NCBI GenBank assembly: GCA_047967505.1
Contig: CM106541.1
Strand: one strand, 5' to 3'
Source: Dipteris shenzhenensis
Taxonomy: Eukaryota > Polypodiophyta > Polypodiopsida > Gleicheniales
DNA length: 64,000 nt
Position numbers and translations under genes: made by a program. Under the pieces are notes generated by a model. That model worked only from the letters and a program-made list of their open reading frames with translations, had not been told where the DNA came from and searched no databases. Positions 22,958-36,845 of this stretch are shown in pieces (the stretch's first letter is position 1; every line of letters starts with the position of its first letter).

Positions 22958-24659
22958 TTACCAGGTGGGTGGGGCATTGAGCATATCTAACATGGAATGC
23001 TCCCACTTGGAATCCATCACGGTAATAGAGCTAGAGCTCATGGCAAGGGGAGTGACATCCAAGGCTAATGTCCCTCCCTCAATGTCCACCACCCGTAGGT
23101 GAACTACCTTCTTGGCACAATGCCGAGTCTCTAAAGATGACCCTGAAGCTGATCCTTCCCAAGTGCCTTGGTGAAGATATCTACTCCATTTTGCTCTATT
23201 TGGCCAGTAGACCAATTCCACTATCCTGTCCTCGATCAAATCACACACATAGTGATACTAAATCTCTATATGTTTTGTGCGTGCATGAAACACTGGATTT
23301 TTAGCAATGGCCATGCAACTTTGATTGTCACACCTCAGCACAATTGCCTCATCCTCTTGCACTCCCATGTGCCATAAGATCCTCCTCAGCCACACTGCTT
23401 CACATGCAACAAAACATGCTGCCTTGTACTCAGCCTTGGTAGAAGACAATGCCACTGTTGGTTGTTTCTTACTAATCCAAGAGAAGATACCTGAACCTAA
23501 AGAAAAACAATATCTAGAAACTAATTTCCTGAAATCAACATCTCCAACCCAATCTGAGTCATAATGACCAAGGAAGTGCTCGTACCATAGGTGATGCCAT
23601 AATCAAGAGTGCCCTTCTCATACCTAAGCACCCGCATCCCTGCATTTCAATGATTCTCCTGGGGCTTATTGGAGAACTTGCTCAAAATGCCAATAGCAAA
23701 ACTGATGTCTGGTCTGGTGTTGCATAGATAGATGAGACTACCGACCAACTTCCTGTACCTCCCGATGTCTGCTGGTGGTGAGGCATCCTCCATAGATAGC
23801 CTTGCATTTACCTCCATAGGTGTAGCTATCTCCTTGTACTCAGACATACCAAATGCCTTCAAGATCTCCCTTACATATTTCTGCTGAGAGATGAAGATCT
23901 TGCCTGTCTCTTGCCAGACTTCAATCCCCAAACAATAGTGCATCAAGCCTAAGTCTGTCATCTCAAACTTTGTGCTCAACGCCTTTCTAGTCTACTGGAT
24001 CATGTCTTCATAGTCACCTGTAATAAGGAGATCATCCACATATAGAACAATAATAGTAGATTTTCCACCTTTCCTGTACACATACAAGTTAGCATCTGAG
24101 GCACATCTTTTGAAGTTTAATTTATAAAAGAATTTGTCTATCCATTGGTACCATGCTCTTGGGGCCTGTTTCAACCTGTACAGAGCCTTCTTCAGCTTAC
24201 ATACCTTGTTTTCAGAATGGGGGGCCTCAAACCCAGGTGGCTGAGCCATGTACACCTCCTCCTTGAGGTCACCATTCAAGAATGTTGATTTAACATCCAT
24301 TTGATAAACTGGCCACTTTTTATGAGCAGCCACAGATAGTACTGTGCGAATAGTGGTCATTCTAGCAGTCGGAGTGAAAGATTCCTAAAAATCAAACCCT
24401 TCAACCTACAAAAATCCTTGTGCAACCAATCTGGCTTTGTACTTTTCCAAAGTCCCATCGCCTTGTACTTTACCTTCCAAACCCACTTGGTGCCAATAAC
24501 CCTTCTATTAGGTGGTCGATCTACTAGCTCCCAAGTTTCATTCTTCATGATGCTATCATATTCTACTTGCATAGCATTTTTCCAATCTCGGTCTACCAAT
24601 GCTTCCTCCAAACTCGTAGGCTCCTTAACTTCTGCAATAATCTCAGCCATCAAGGCCAT
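22958..24659 (-). pseudogene. copia reverse transcriptase and RNase H remnant
   Basis: RT contains [51 protein letters not shown] and the catalytic [10 protein letters not shown] single in-frame TAG (about 23992) interrupts the frame before KFEMTDLGLMHYCLGIEVW. RNase H contains SSTKAEYKAACFVACEAVWL, RCDNQSCMAIAKNPVFHART and KHIEI, then a stop, and the final part reads on to 22958. Order and motifs are typical of copia; the breaks make it inactive. Confidence 0.9.
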
Positions 24660-25004
24660 ATTGACTATGTGAGCAGAAGCCCTCCTTTGCTCCTTGATTC
24701 TCTGAGACTGCCTTGGTCCATCTGCATGCTGCTCAACAGACCTTACCTATTGTGGCAATGGCTTTTCCAGTTGTGTAACAACAGGTTGGTGACTTGTACC
24801 TTCATCATCTGATATTTCCTCCTCCTTTATAGCTCCTGGGATAGGTCCAGAGTGAATTACCTCTTCGCTTGATGATAAAGTGGAAGAGCTCTTATGTGCC
24901 TCCACTGCATGTGGCTACTCCCTGAACACCACATCTCAGCTCGCTATGATCTTCTTTGCCTCTCGGTCATACAACTTATAGGCTTTCTTCTCATCACAAT
25001 AGCC

Positions 25005-27200
25005 TTATAAGATACATTTGATGCTTTTTGGTTGTAGCTTGTTTCTCTCTTTATCTAGTACATGCACATAGCATTCACACCCAAACATTCTGAAATGGGA
25101 GATAGATGGCTTCTTACTACTGTAAGCCTCATGTGGTGTTTTACCTTTGAGTGCCTTTGTATAGCTGGCGATTAAGGATGTAAATTGCAGTATTGACAGC
25201 CTTAGCCCAAAAGTGGTTTGGCAATAGTCTAGCACCTTTCAACATACACCTCCCTATCTCCACGGTGGTCCACATTCAATGTTCAACAATCGAATTTTAT
25301 TGAGGCATATGTGGTGTCGTCGTTTGTCACTTGATCCCTTTGCTCTTGCAAAAATCTCCAAACTTTGTAGAAACAAACTCACCACCATCCGATCTGATTT
25401 TCTTCTTTTCTCCTTGTTTCATTTTCAACCAAGCTATAGCCATTCTTTCAATTCACCAAAAGCTTGAGACTTTTCACGAAGAAATTACACCCACATCTTC
25501 CTACTATAGTCATCGACAATCAATAAAAAATAGGAAGATCCCCCCAAGGCCTGTGTAGGCATCTTACCGCACAAGTCAACATGCACCAACTCTAGAGGAG
25601 CGTTTGCTCTATTCTTGCTTTCTTGTGGGAATGCCTTTCTCTGTTGCTTGCCCATCATGCAAGCTTCACACTTTTCTTTGATTTCTGCTACTACAAGTAA
25701 GTGAGCAACCATACCTTGCTTTTGCATCTCCTTCAACACTGCAAATCTGATGTGGCTAAATCTTTCATGCCAAAGTCTGCTTGTACCCACTCTAGCAGTG
25801 GCTGTAAGAGCACTTAGCTCATATAGGTTGTTCCTCCTTACTCCTATGCCAACAAGATTGCCTGCACTATCTAGAATTTTTGCACCTGTCTTGTTGAACC
25901 TCACCTCATGGTCAAGGTCAGTTATGGAAGCAAATGATAGCAAATTTCTCTTGATTTGTGGAACATACAGCACATTTCTCCATTTACAGAAACAAATGAA
26001 GTCATACCAGTACCCTCAACAAGGCATTTTGCATTATTTCCAACCATCATGGTGATGGGTTCATGTAGAGGCTGCATGGAACAATAGAGACCCTTCTTGC
26101 AGGTCATGTGATGGGAGGCACCACTATCCAACACCCATGAATCAGTGGTTGATGTGCTTCTTGAACTGAGGAACACTCTTCCTCAATGGCCAGAAATAGA
26201 TCCAACTCTACTTCTGATGTGTTAGCTGTCTCTTTCCCCTTATCTCCCTTCTTCAGGGTAGCATTCTTTTCATCTGCTTTCTTGACCCGACAATCTATAA
26301 TCACATGGCCCTTCTTCTTGTAGTAGAAGCATTCTCCCTGAAACTTCTTCTTGCCGCCCTTCTTCTTTTTGTCACCACTAGTAGAGGACTCACCTTTGGT
26401 GGAGGAACCACCTTTGCCTTTTGCAATGATAGAGAATGCAACATCCCCATTGTCACCTCCATCTCAAGCTTTAAGCCTCAATTCCTCCTCCATAAGTAAA
26501 GCACAAAACTCCTCAAATGAAAATGGTTGGGGTCTCACCTGAGTGTTAAGCACTATTACTAGTCCATCAAACCTTGGTGGACATATCTGGAGACACTGCC
26601 AAGCTAGCTCTTCGCTAGTCTTTTGTATCCCAGCACCAGCCAGCTAGTCACGCAGATTTTTTATTCGGGTTATGAACGCCTCCATTATCTCTCCTTCATT
26701 AAACCTCTCAGCTTTGCGAGCTGATTCTCTAGGTTTTGGATCCTTGTCTGATTCCATGTCTCATACTGACTCTTCAATATGTTCCAGGCCACAGTTTCCT
26801 TAGATGTATGCTGAATCAAGGTCAAAACACTATCAATAGTACTTGTAACCAAGGCACACATAGTATCTGTGTTCCTGTGTTTCCAATCTTGTAGAAGGTC
26901 AGCATTAGGAGTTATGATACTCCCTGGATTTGTTGGGTCGAGGGTTCCTTGTGGTTCTAGGTCAATCCCTAGTACTATCTCCAGAGCTCATATGAATCCA
27001 TAATAGTAGTAATTTTAAACTTCCACAGAGTGTACTTCGTACCATCTAGCTTGTCTTCACAGTGAAGGCTGGTGGGCAAATCCTCAATGCCTGGATTAGT
27101 GCGGCAATAGCTATTGAACTCATCGAGCCGCTTCCTATTGCCATCACTCCGTATGCTATTAAAACCCTCGCCTCTCTTCTATTCTTTAATCCTTAGAGCT
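25005..27200 (-). pseudogene. copia gag, protease and integrase remnant
   Basis: Gag reads from about 26760 downward (ESARKAERFNEGEIMEAFIT). The knuckle is CFYYKKKGHVIIDC, in which the second Cys of CCHC is Tyr. Protease WVLDSGASHHMT follows at about 26125. The integrase zinc and core include LWHERFSHI, CEACMMGKQQ, VHVDLCGKMP and IVDDYSRKMWV (25485-25973). Its distal part (25005-25480) is riddled with stops, and then comes FRMFGCECYVHV. Several frameshifts; non-functional. Confidence 0.88.
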
Positions 27201-27206
27201 GCCTGG

Positions 27207-27218
27207 GCTCTGATACCA
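27207..27218 (-). other. Primer-binding site (tRNA-iMet type)
   Basis: Minus strand TGGTATCAGAGC immediately abuts the LTR at 27219. Confidence 0.85.
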
Positions 27219-27755
27219 TGTTAAATTACATGGCACAGCGGAACAAAAATTGAACAAAGAATAGAGAGTACATAGCAAACTGGAGATGAACAAAATTTTC
27301 TTTCAATATTGATGTAGTACAAATGATGGCTCCATCCATCCATGCACTCCCATAGTGGAGCTTAGATGGCGATCTAGAGAGATACTAGGTGAAGAGCTAC
27401 TAGTTGGAAGATCTCTACTGGAAGATTTGATGTGGTACAATAGACTAGGGACGTCACCTCTTTATAGCTATGAGGGCGGTAGTCGAATAAATGTAGTCGG
27501 TGGAACCGACCAATCAACCTAGTCAGTGAAGCCGACCAGTCAACCTAGTCGGTGAAGCCGACTAGTCGTCCATGGAATATTCAAGAAATATTCCCTATAC
27601 CTTTGCCTCAGGGGCTCTCACCCCCGAACCCCCACCAAGAAGGCCGCTGGCCCCCCTGGGACCCCGCAAGCCCCAGCAAGAACAAGGGGCTCCCACACAA
27701 TCACCTTTCTACCATCAACCGTCTCATTGATAGACGTCATTTAACATGCAAGTCA
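27219..27755 (-). repeat. 5' LTR of the 22-28 kb copia element
   Basis: 537 bp, starting TGTTAAATTACATGGC at 27219 directly after the PBS complement and ending ATGCAAGTCA. The extra length relative to the left LTR is a local duplication around GGAAGATCT near 27405-27425. Confidence 0.88.
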
Positions 27756-29899
27756 TACTTGTATATCCTCTCTTGAACACTGAAGCCATAGGTTAATCTT
27801 CTGTAGCATGAAATTAAGTTTTCTTTTCCTCACCATCATAAACTTTCATAGGAAATTTTTTTGACAAAAGCTTTTATGTGCCATGTATGTGGCATAGAGC
27901 CATTCATGAAATACACCCACACACTATCCAACCTTACAATTTATATGGTATATAAAAAATAATAGGTCATAATCATAGGAATTTAGGAGTCTAGCCTTTC
28001 AAGATCATATTATCTTTGAGTGTGTATAAGAATTATTTCCAAAAATTCTTAGCAGGACAAAATGTTAGCAATAGTGCACTAGCTTAGTTACCACTACAAA
28101 CTATCCACTACCTATATTTTCCTTCTTCTCACTTCCAATTTCTTGAGGTTATCTCTATCCTTGGCATAGCAGAGTGCTCACTAGGAGTGACTACCACACT
28201 CGACTTACTAATTAGGTGGTCGCGAGCTGTAGTTCACCTATACTCGTAAGCTCTACAAGGAGGTGGAAGGCTAATCAATTCTGGCATTCAACATAATACT
28301 AAAGTATATGTATCCCATGTGTGGTATACAATGACTGATTAACAATAAAATAATACCTCAAATGCCCAATCATCAGTCGCGGTAGTTATGTTTCTACAAA
28401 AAGGCGAGTTTCTCTATGCATGATTTATTCTTGCTGGTCACAAGGCAGCTGCAATAGCTTGTAACAATGACTTGAGTATCTACCATTATCATCAAGTGGG
28501 CCATTCACATAACCTTTATATGCAATATAAGGAATTGAAACGAGAAATGTATATATAATGTTCATGTAGTGTTACACGGTCATCATACTAGCACATAATA
28601 TGAATCAATGTGAGTAAGTCTGATCATCTTCCAATCGTATTACTTGATTGTACCTAAGTGGGAACCATAGGGCATGGTCACATCTTTTATGTCACCCATA
28701 TATTGCTTGTAATCGCTTTACTAAACTTAAGAGTGTGGCTGAGCTGCAAGGTTTTCACTACCAGGAGACTCTATAGAGACCACGTGATGTAGTTTTGGAG
28801 GGATAGACCCATCGTTTATATAGACTTGCTACTGAAGTGGTCGATTACATTGGGATAGGGCAGCATTCATCATTTATATAGATTTTCTATTCAAGTGGCC
28901 GACTACATTGGGAAGGGCAGCGTTCATCTCTTATAGATACTCATGGATCAATGTAAGGCTGACTATAGTCATGTTTCCAATTATTTGAGGTCCCATAGTC
29001 TTTAGGGATAAAGTATAGGCCGACTATATAGACCCATTTAGTTTGTGAAGTGGGTCCCAAATGGCATCTAGCATCATATTAAATCTTTTTACCACTTACT
29101 AGGAACATTTTGGTTGCAAGTGCTTAGTCCAATATGTAGTGTAGAGCTCCATGCACGTTTTGTGTGGATTTTCTTTTTTCTGTATGTGAAAAAAAAAGAC
29201 CTTCATTAGCTTAATGCTAACAATATCAAATGATAATGTAGGGGAGAGATACCATCCACGGTTCATTTCCAAGCCTACTATCTTTTTCCTTCATATGGCC
29301 AATTATCATAGCCTTTTGAGTCAAAGCAAACATTAAAATAACTTATGAGCCATTAATCTTCCTCCCTTTAATGGTGGTTTACCATCAATAAAATCTTATT
29401 GGCAAATATATGGAATCATTTGACCATAAGCCACATTAGAAGGAACTATAGGATGTTGTAAATGTAATTGTGCATTACACATATGTCTTTTCTTAAGAGC
29501 AAAGTTCTCTATATCTTTTGCAGGTAAAAGTGACTGCTCATCCTCAAAATATGGTCGTCAAAATGTCAAGTGGCAAATAGCTTTATTATAGCCATAAGCT
29601 CAGTTCACCTCACCAATTACGCTACTTATTCAAAGTTTATCACAAAATTTTGAAACATGTCACCGTAACTGATCTCGAGTATGCTTCTTATATGGAATAT
29701 ATGTCACGGTGCATGTTCCAACACCATATAGTAATCATGCCAAGGCATCTTCCATCACCCACAATGCTTGATTTTGTACGTATAGTATGTGAATGCATTG
29801 CTTTTAGGAGAATGTACTTTACCTTGACCTCTGATAATGTGCTTTGGAACATTTGTAACACAACTCATTGTGTATGTACCATATCATCATCACACTAGA
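27756..29899. other. 2.1 kb without a recognisable gene
   Basis: AT-rich. A decayed tandem duplication of about 66 bp lies at 28805-28935, each copy with TTTATATAGA...AAGTGG(T/C)CGA(T/C)TACATTGGGA. A frame at 29650-29898 has no recognisable motif. Confidence 0.5.
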
Positions 29900-29938
29900 A
29901 TACACACACATATATGTGTGATGAAGTGGGAGACACAC

Positions 29939-29972
<34 letters not shown>

Positions 29973-30112
29973 GAGTGCACATGATATAGCTACCTATACA
30001 CTATGTTGTATTGAACATAAACATGAATATATACATGAGTACCCCTTAGGGCTAGGGTTAGGGTTTCCTCTAATGCCCTATCTAGATGGTGCAATTTACA
30101 CCATCCTCAACA
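29900..30112 (-). repeat. Candidate LTR start with PPT, minus strand
   Basis: On minus, TTTAAGAGGGGG (PPT-like, 30126-30113) is followed by TGTTGAGGATGGTGTAAATT, with the palindrome ATGGTGCAATTTACACCAT inside. This is typical of a plant LTR 5' end. A (GA)n run at about 29941-29971 and two teloboxes (AGGGTTAGGGTTT near 30053) lie inside. The far end of the LTR was not located, and the left coordinate is nominal. Confidence 0.4.
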
Positions 30113-32927
30113 CCCCCTCTTAAATTGCACTGAGTAAGTAGAGGGTGCATGTATAAGATCTTTTTGTGTTTTGTTTGGTGCATATGACGACATCCAAATT
30201 TGGAAAAGAAAACTAAAAAGAATCAAAGTAGAATGTGGATGTGTGAGCATAGTGACTACGTAGCATAAGCATGTACAATGAGTACAGCTTACTAGATGTT
30301 GTACATAATGTGCATTTCCCCCTCTAAAATTGTGAGCCATCCTTCGCCTTTGGGAATAAAACCCAGAAGATAGGTCAAAGGAAAGAGGAAGGAAATATGC
30401 AAAAAAGTAAAATCTGCTTGGATCAAAGGCTGGTTGATCAAAAGATGACTATGTGAATGATGGTGTGTATGGCTACGTGCTAAACATGTCAAGGCTAAAC
30501 AATTCATAAGTCATTATGGACTGTGTAGCTACTATGTAGAAAAGGCATCCCAATGCGAAGCTAGTTGATGTAGCCATGAAGATGCGATTCGGTAGATTAT
30601 AACGACATACAAGAGTGTTACCAACCCAAAAGATGGTAGCAATGGCAGAGGTATGCTGTAGTAGAATTATGATCTCTATCAAATGATGTGGGGTCAAAGA
30701 AGACCACATAGTCGGTGTGGGCAGAGTGATCTAAGGGCTGCATAAAAGCTAGGGCCGAAGGTGCAGGTATGATACACTACTCTGCTGAAGAAGAGGCCCA
30801 TAAAGTTGACAAGATACGGCAACCTGTCAAACCTATATGCTCAATTGTCATGAGATGAAGGTGATTTGATGTATGCATGGCTAAACATCCATAGGAATAG
30901 GATTTAGCATTTGTCATAAGCTCATCAAGGAGCTGACAGTATAGAGGCCTAAAAGCTTGAAATACAACTAAAAAAACATATGATGTCTCTGAGGCATATG
31001 CGGTGTCGAATGGTGATGTAGGGACTGATCTGAAGTCCTAGATCCAACCACTAATTTGCATCAAGTATGGACTATATATGATAGCCATAAGTGTTGTACA
31101 TGGAGCTTGATCTTTTTTAGAGATTATTTTTTGCCGTGCTTTGGACCCAGGCGTGCTTATAAGCATTCAATAATAGGGGGGTTAGAGGGGCAACACCCCC
31201 CTAGGATAGCTTTATAGGGTTCCAAGGGGGGCCGATGACATGCATTATGCCCCACTTGGTGGGGGTTTGGGGACAACACCCCAAAGCCAAAAATACATGA
31301 AAATTGGTGCATGAGTTGCTTATGTGTGGTCAAAATTGTATGATAAGTGTATGGCTCACATAGCAGGAGAGCAGTTGATATATTGCTTGTATCTTGTATC
31401 TTTTCACTTGATGGATAAGAAAGATGCAGTACTGGCTATTTCTCCATGGACTTAGCCCACTCTGGTTAACCACGTATATCAGTGTCTCTTTGTCTCTTCC
31501 ATTCTATGCACTTTTTATATTGTGTATTTTATACATTTTGCTTCTTGCATTGTCGCACCATTATCGCATTGCAATATGTATGTATGTATGGATGTATGTA
31601 TATGTATGTATATATATATATATGAAAAACTATATGTAAAAAGAAATAATTATACAATTAATTATTGATGTATAACCAAGTATATATGTATATAAATGAA
31701 AATAAAATAAGAGAAAAAAATAGTTAAGGAAAAATTAAAGTTTAAAAAGAATGTGAACTAAGATGATAAATTATGGAAGCAATCCAGTGGCACCGTGCAA
31801 TAATGCATTGTGCAAGGTGACTAGCCAGCCCACCAAGGATGGTCCATGTAGAAAGGGAGGTTGCCTCCGGGAGTGCTAAGGAGGTTACAAACAAAGAGAT
31901 GAAGAGGAAGGCAGCACAAAGGGTAACCCGAGAAGAGCTAGTTATGAAGGCAAATCCAAAAGAGAGGTAAGAGCCCGAAGAGAGGTAAGAGAGGCAAATG
32001 AGAAGCTTGCGATCACTACACAAACACAGAATAGCCAGAAAATGACTATGTCTAGCCCTCACAAGAAGAGGCAAAGCTTGAGAATGGGCAACGCCTAAAA
32101 TAACGCGAAGGGTGGCAACAAAGTGGCAGACTCGCAGTCGTACCTAGATACATAAACTAGTAAACACAATAGCCAGGGAAAGGAGTTTTAGAACACAACA
32201 AAAAGGAAAGTGTAAAGCGCGATCTATAGGCTAGAGGCAGCCATGGTAAGCCAAGTAAGTACATGGCATAAGGGTAGGTGATAGTGTAGGAAAACACACT
32301 AAGGAGCTTGAGTAAGAAGTCTAAGCATGGTGTAATGGCGGTAGTATGAGCACATGGAAGCAAGAGTTGCATAGCTTAGAGAAGGTGACTCCAGTGTAGC
32401 CTAGAGAAGGTGGTTGGAGTCAGCGTGGAAGATACATAAGAGCCAGTAAGAAATAACAAAGGGGATCTAAATAAATGGTAGGGAGGGAGCCAGCCAAGAA
32501 AGGGAACCACAAACTTGTAGCCACGGGCAAAGAAGAGAGAGTTGCAGACTTGAGAAGAGGAGGAAAGCGACCAAGTTGAAGGTAGAATGAGAACCCAAGG
32601 AGCTTCAATTCACGGAGAGGAGAAAATGAAGAGCATGCTTTTAAGCAAGATGGTTGCATGCATAGTGAGTCAATGGAGACTATCGGGTTGTTAGGAGTAA
32701 CGTATAAATAGTGGTAGTGAAAAACGGCTCCAAGAAGAGCATTAGAGTACCCTTTAACATAAGTGCCACATAAAACTAAGCCATTAAAAGGAAATTTAAC
32801 AAAACACAATTGGATGAAAAAAATTTAAGTAATTATACAAGCAAAATTAAGACTATAGACATCCAATAGGTAGAATAAAGCTATAATTATAGTGCAAATA
32901 AACATATATATATATAGATAAAGAGAA

Positions 32928-32961
<34 letters not shown>

Positions 32962-34471
32962 TTTCAAGAGGTAAAGAAGAAAGTTCCTAGGTATAAAAGC
33001 AAGCCATAAGATAACAAAAAAGGAAAGAAAGTTTTAGCATCTCTTTCCAAAAAACTATTAAATCTCTATTATAAAAAAACATAAGGGCTCTAGAGGGATC
33101 AAGGGTATATAAAATTACAAACAAAAAATCTTGAGAAAAGCAATCATTTATTAAATAGGGTTGAGGGCTAGTGAATACCCCTCTTCAAATTAGATTTTAT
33201 TTTATTTTTTTTAACTGGGGGGACATTATTTGAATTAAAAAGTGTTAATAATTATTAGTAACCAAATTAGAAAAAGGACTGATTAAAAAGAGGGGGGGGG
33301 ATTCATATACAGTTATTCATTTAGTTGTGGGATATTCTCCTAGCGTAGAATAGAGTGAGTAAAAAATCTCATAGTGTGTGTGTTATATAGGGTTAAAGAA
33401 AATTTTAAGTGCTAGTGGGGTGGTTCATTTAGTGTAAATCAAAATTGGGGAGTGAGGGCGGGGGTGTGAGGACCAATAATTTAGGGGTATAAATTCTGCC
33501 AAAGAAAGGGAGTTTGTGTGTATGGGTGTGTGTAAGTATGTGTGTGCATGTGTGTGTTTGTAAAGTATAGAAAATGTGTGTACCATACAATCGATTCAGT
33601 CATAGATTGGCCTTAAACTAAACAATTAAAATTTAAAAATAATTCAAATATGGAGATTTAAACATTTCAAAGAAATGAGATATAATTTTATTTCGAAGGT
33701 ATTACAACCAAACAAGGTAGGTTTACAAAAGTGTAGAATCCATCCGGTAGTCCAAGCTCCAAGGTCAGGGTTCACTTACCTGTTGCCACTATCCAAGAGA
33801 AACTAGTTGTTAGAACAACATAGCATTAAGCGGGTAGATAGGTAATGCATGTTAACCCCAGCTTGTTATTGCTTTTACTAAAGAACAAAAACTACTCTAT
33901 AGATTCTAAAGTGATAAATAATAAAGTACGACAATATAAGGATTATGAAAAAGGATGGTAGCAATACTTGTGAAAATAAAAGTTATTAATTTAAAATATC
34001 CCAAGGGATGACCAAGCAATTAAAGTGAAAATATTTCTAACGAAGGTATTCCCACCATGTAGACTTAATGGCCATAAAACTACAACTCATTAAGGGGGTT
34101 GTCAACACCCAAGAGCCTCAATCATGTGACAATAAGACATATTTTGAATGAAAGAGGAAAGACTAATTGATATCCCAAAGAGGAAATATTATAAGAATGT
34201 AAAAGGAATGCAAAGGGAAAAAAATGTTCTAAAAAGTAAAAGAGTTAAACATCAATATAGAATTAAAAAATGTCTAAGCGAGCAAATACTATGGAAAAAA
34301 GAATCAAAACAAATTTAAAAGTAAAAGAAAGGATAACTGGGAATTTTAGCTTATAAAATGTATACATAACTATATGTATAAATATGTAATTAAATGTTTT
34401 TAAGGGACTACAAAAGAAGCATCAGCATCAAACAGTGCAAGCAATAAATGCCTTAAAACTCTAAAAATTAA

Positions 34472-34504
<33 letters not shown>

Positions 34505-34656
34505 AAGCATAATAAAGGTACTAAAAAAAAAAGGCTAGGGAAAAAGAATATAAAATAGCAAAAAACAAGGCAATAAATTAAGTAGAGAAGGCTAAGTCAA
34601 CCATATGGTTGACTAGGCCTAAGAGCCTTAATAAAAGTGTATAAGTAAAGGCATGC
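30113..34656. other. 4.5 kb of non-coding repeat-derived DNA
   Basis: No coding frame with a recognisable domain. From about 31130 to 31520 the sequence resembles an LTR fragment (G/C-rich block with GGGGGTTTGGGG, then CTTAGCCCACTCTGGTTAACC). Short (GA)n runs occur at about 32925-32960, and G8 at about 33293. The 129-codon minus frame at 32809-32420 lies opposite purine-rich DNA and looks fortuitous. Confidence 0.5.
34474..34502. repeat. (AT)n microsatellite
   Basis: About 14 AT dinucleotides. Confidence 0.95.
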
Positions 34657-34980
34657 TAACAAAACATGTGTGCCTCAGGATCTATGGAGCACTCTAAGGT
34701 GGATGGAACCTATGTGGAAACATGATGAAGAGAGTCCTCATGAATGTACCTCAAGTCAATTAGGTTCCAAGATAGATTAGCTTGGACTCATAAAGAGAAT
34801 CTTGAGATAGTGCAAAGTGCTTGGTTGATATTACTTCAAATGAACCTCCCTTTTATACGTGAGGGTACTTACATCCATATGCTTGCTCACATGTGGGATA
34901 TCTCCTCCATGCCATGTGGCAGCTTGCCCTTTACTCATACCTTTGCTCTACATGTGCTCATGGCACCACAACTCTCAACA
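34657..34980 (-). repeat. 3' LTR of the non-autonomous element
   Basis: Shares almost all bases with 36846-37170. The outer end reads TAACAAAACATGTG instead of TGACAAAACATGTG. Confidence 0.85.
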
Positions 34981-36845
34981 CCTCCCCTTGGTGCCATGAT
35001 CCTTTGGCTACTCCAAGGTGGTCAGATGTGAGTCTACAAATCCATCACCTCCCCTTAGTGCATACATTGCTACTTAAGGTGGTAAAGTGTGGGTTTTACA
35101 TGTCAATACCTCCCCTGGGTGCTTTCATAGCTCCTCTCAGGTGGTCAGGTTTGATTTACAAAATATAGGCAAGGTTGGCAAGGTTTTTTTGTTTCTCAAT
35201 ACATTCCATTGATGTCACCTTTTGGCTCATGGCTTGATGACGATGGCGTATACTTCTTGCTTGGCGTAGCTTTATGCATGATGCTTTGTTCTTCCATGTG
35301 CCTTGATGCTTTGTGTGTGGATGCCATGCTTTCTGCAATGGTCATCTCATGCACGTGCTTTTGGATAGGGAGTTACGACTTGTTGAAAATTTTGTGAAGA
35401 AGAGGCCTTTGATGATGTGGCACAGGGATTCACATGCTAAACTTAGCAAGGGACTCTGTGCTTAGGTGGCACTTTGATTGTGCATGCTGATGTGGCTTAA
35501 CTAACCCTAACTCTAACTTAACCATGGCATATTTGGTTGACCTGCCCGAGGTTAGCTTGACCAACCTTATCCATTGGTTGACCCAAGGTCAAATACACCT
35601 AACCATGGTTAGTTTCTATCTTCCATGTGTCTTTTCTGAGACTTTGAAGAAGAGATGGCTCCGTCCGTCGATCTAATGGCATCGTGTGAGGAGAGGCGCT
35701 AGTGCTAAGGGATCCGAGAGCCGCCGCAACACAAGCTGTTGATGTTTTCGTTGATAGAGGCGCTGCTCACGTCGAGTCAATTACCAAGGTGCTGGAACTA
35801 CTCATTCAACTGAGGCATTGAACTGTGTGGAGGTCGGCATTGTCATTGGGGAGTTGTTGCTCTCCAGAGTGGCTTTGTTGATGAAGGCAGTTGAAGTACG
35901 TTTTTCTTTCCATCAATGGAAGGCTAGGGAGCTTGGAGTGATCAGCTGACCATGCTATTGAGGCATATCCGCAATCGTGTAGCCTGTAGAGAGTCGTAGA
36001 TATTGCTTCAGATTTGCTGCTCATGTAGCTCGTGGCGTCGCTAGCTGCACTGCACTATGGCGGTGGACTGTGTTGAAGCTTTGGAGCTTATTGGCACTAT
36101 AGAATCTCTTGCATCTGCATAGGAGGTGAGTGCGCTTAGTCAGTCGGTAGAGAGGCTTGGGCAGCCGATGGAGAGGTTATGGCATAGTGCTTTCATGGCT
36201 TTGAGGGTGCTGCTCATCAGTCACGTTGGAGATAGGCTGCTGGGTCTTATTGAGCCATAGGTTATTCATGAAGTTCATAGAGGTAGGCTACTACAGTCCG
36301 GGCAATGCTGAGTCATTTGGAAGTAGCTTAGGAGCTCGCTCGCATCAAAGCACATTGGCGATGGAAGTCACGTGGGCGTTGGAGATCTCGCCTCAAGTCA
36401 TTTGTAGACTGGCTGTTTGTGGAGGCACCTTGAGATCTAGCCGTCGTTTGGTAAGGCTGCTTGCTGGAGTCTGCATTGGCTTTTGATGTTGGATGGCTTG
36501 CTTGAGGCTAGATGTAGGTTCTAACCTCTCAAGACTTTTAGATGGTCCTTTCTCTTTTTCTTTCAATGAACTCTCCCTATATCCGAGCTTTGAAAGCTCT
36601 CTCACTCTTCTCTCAATAATGAAAACAATCAAAATCTATCTCACTCACATGGATGGAAATCTCATAGTGGCGAAAACTTTATCTCAAAGTCTCTCAAGGA
36701 CGGAATTCCCTCAATGCAATGGAAGGAATCAATGGACGGAATTTTCTCAATCTAAAACTAAAACTAACCTAGGAGAAAACATGTGCTCCTATGGCAAGCC
36801 TACAACTAATCTAGGAGACTAGAGACCTAATAAGCTCTGATACCA

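Larger units (their letters stand above)
22352..27755 (-). mobile_element. Ty1/copia retrotransposon with both LTRs, degenerate
   Basis: 5.4 kb element reading on minus: 5' LTR 27219-27755, PBS 27207-27218, gag, PR, INT, RT, RNase H, 3' LTR 22352-22874. The two LTRs are clearly homologous but diverged (roughly 90-95% by eye, plus a 14-bp tandem duplication unique to the right one), so the insertion is old. Flanks TGGAG and TACTT do not form a target-site duplication with the boundaries chosen. Confidence 0.92.

Noticed and set aside
32420-32809. 129-codon minus frame
   Set aside because: Hydrophobic by chance opposite purine-rich DNA; no homology recognised and no neighbouring signals.
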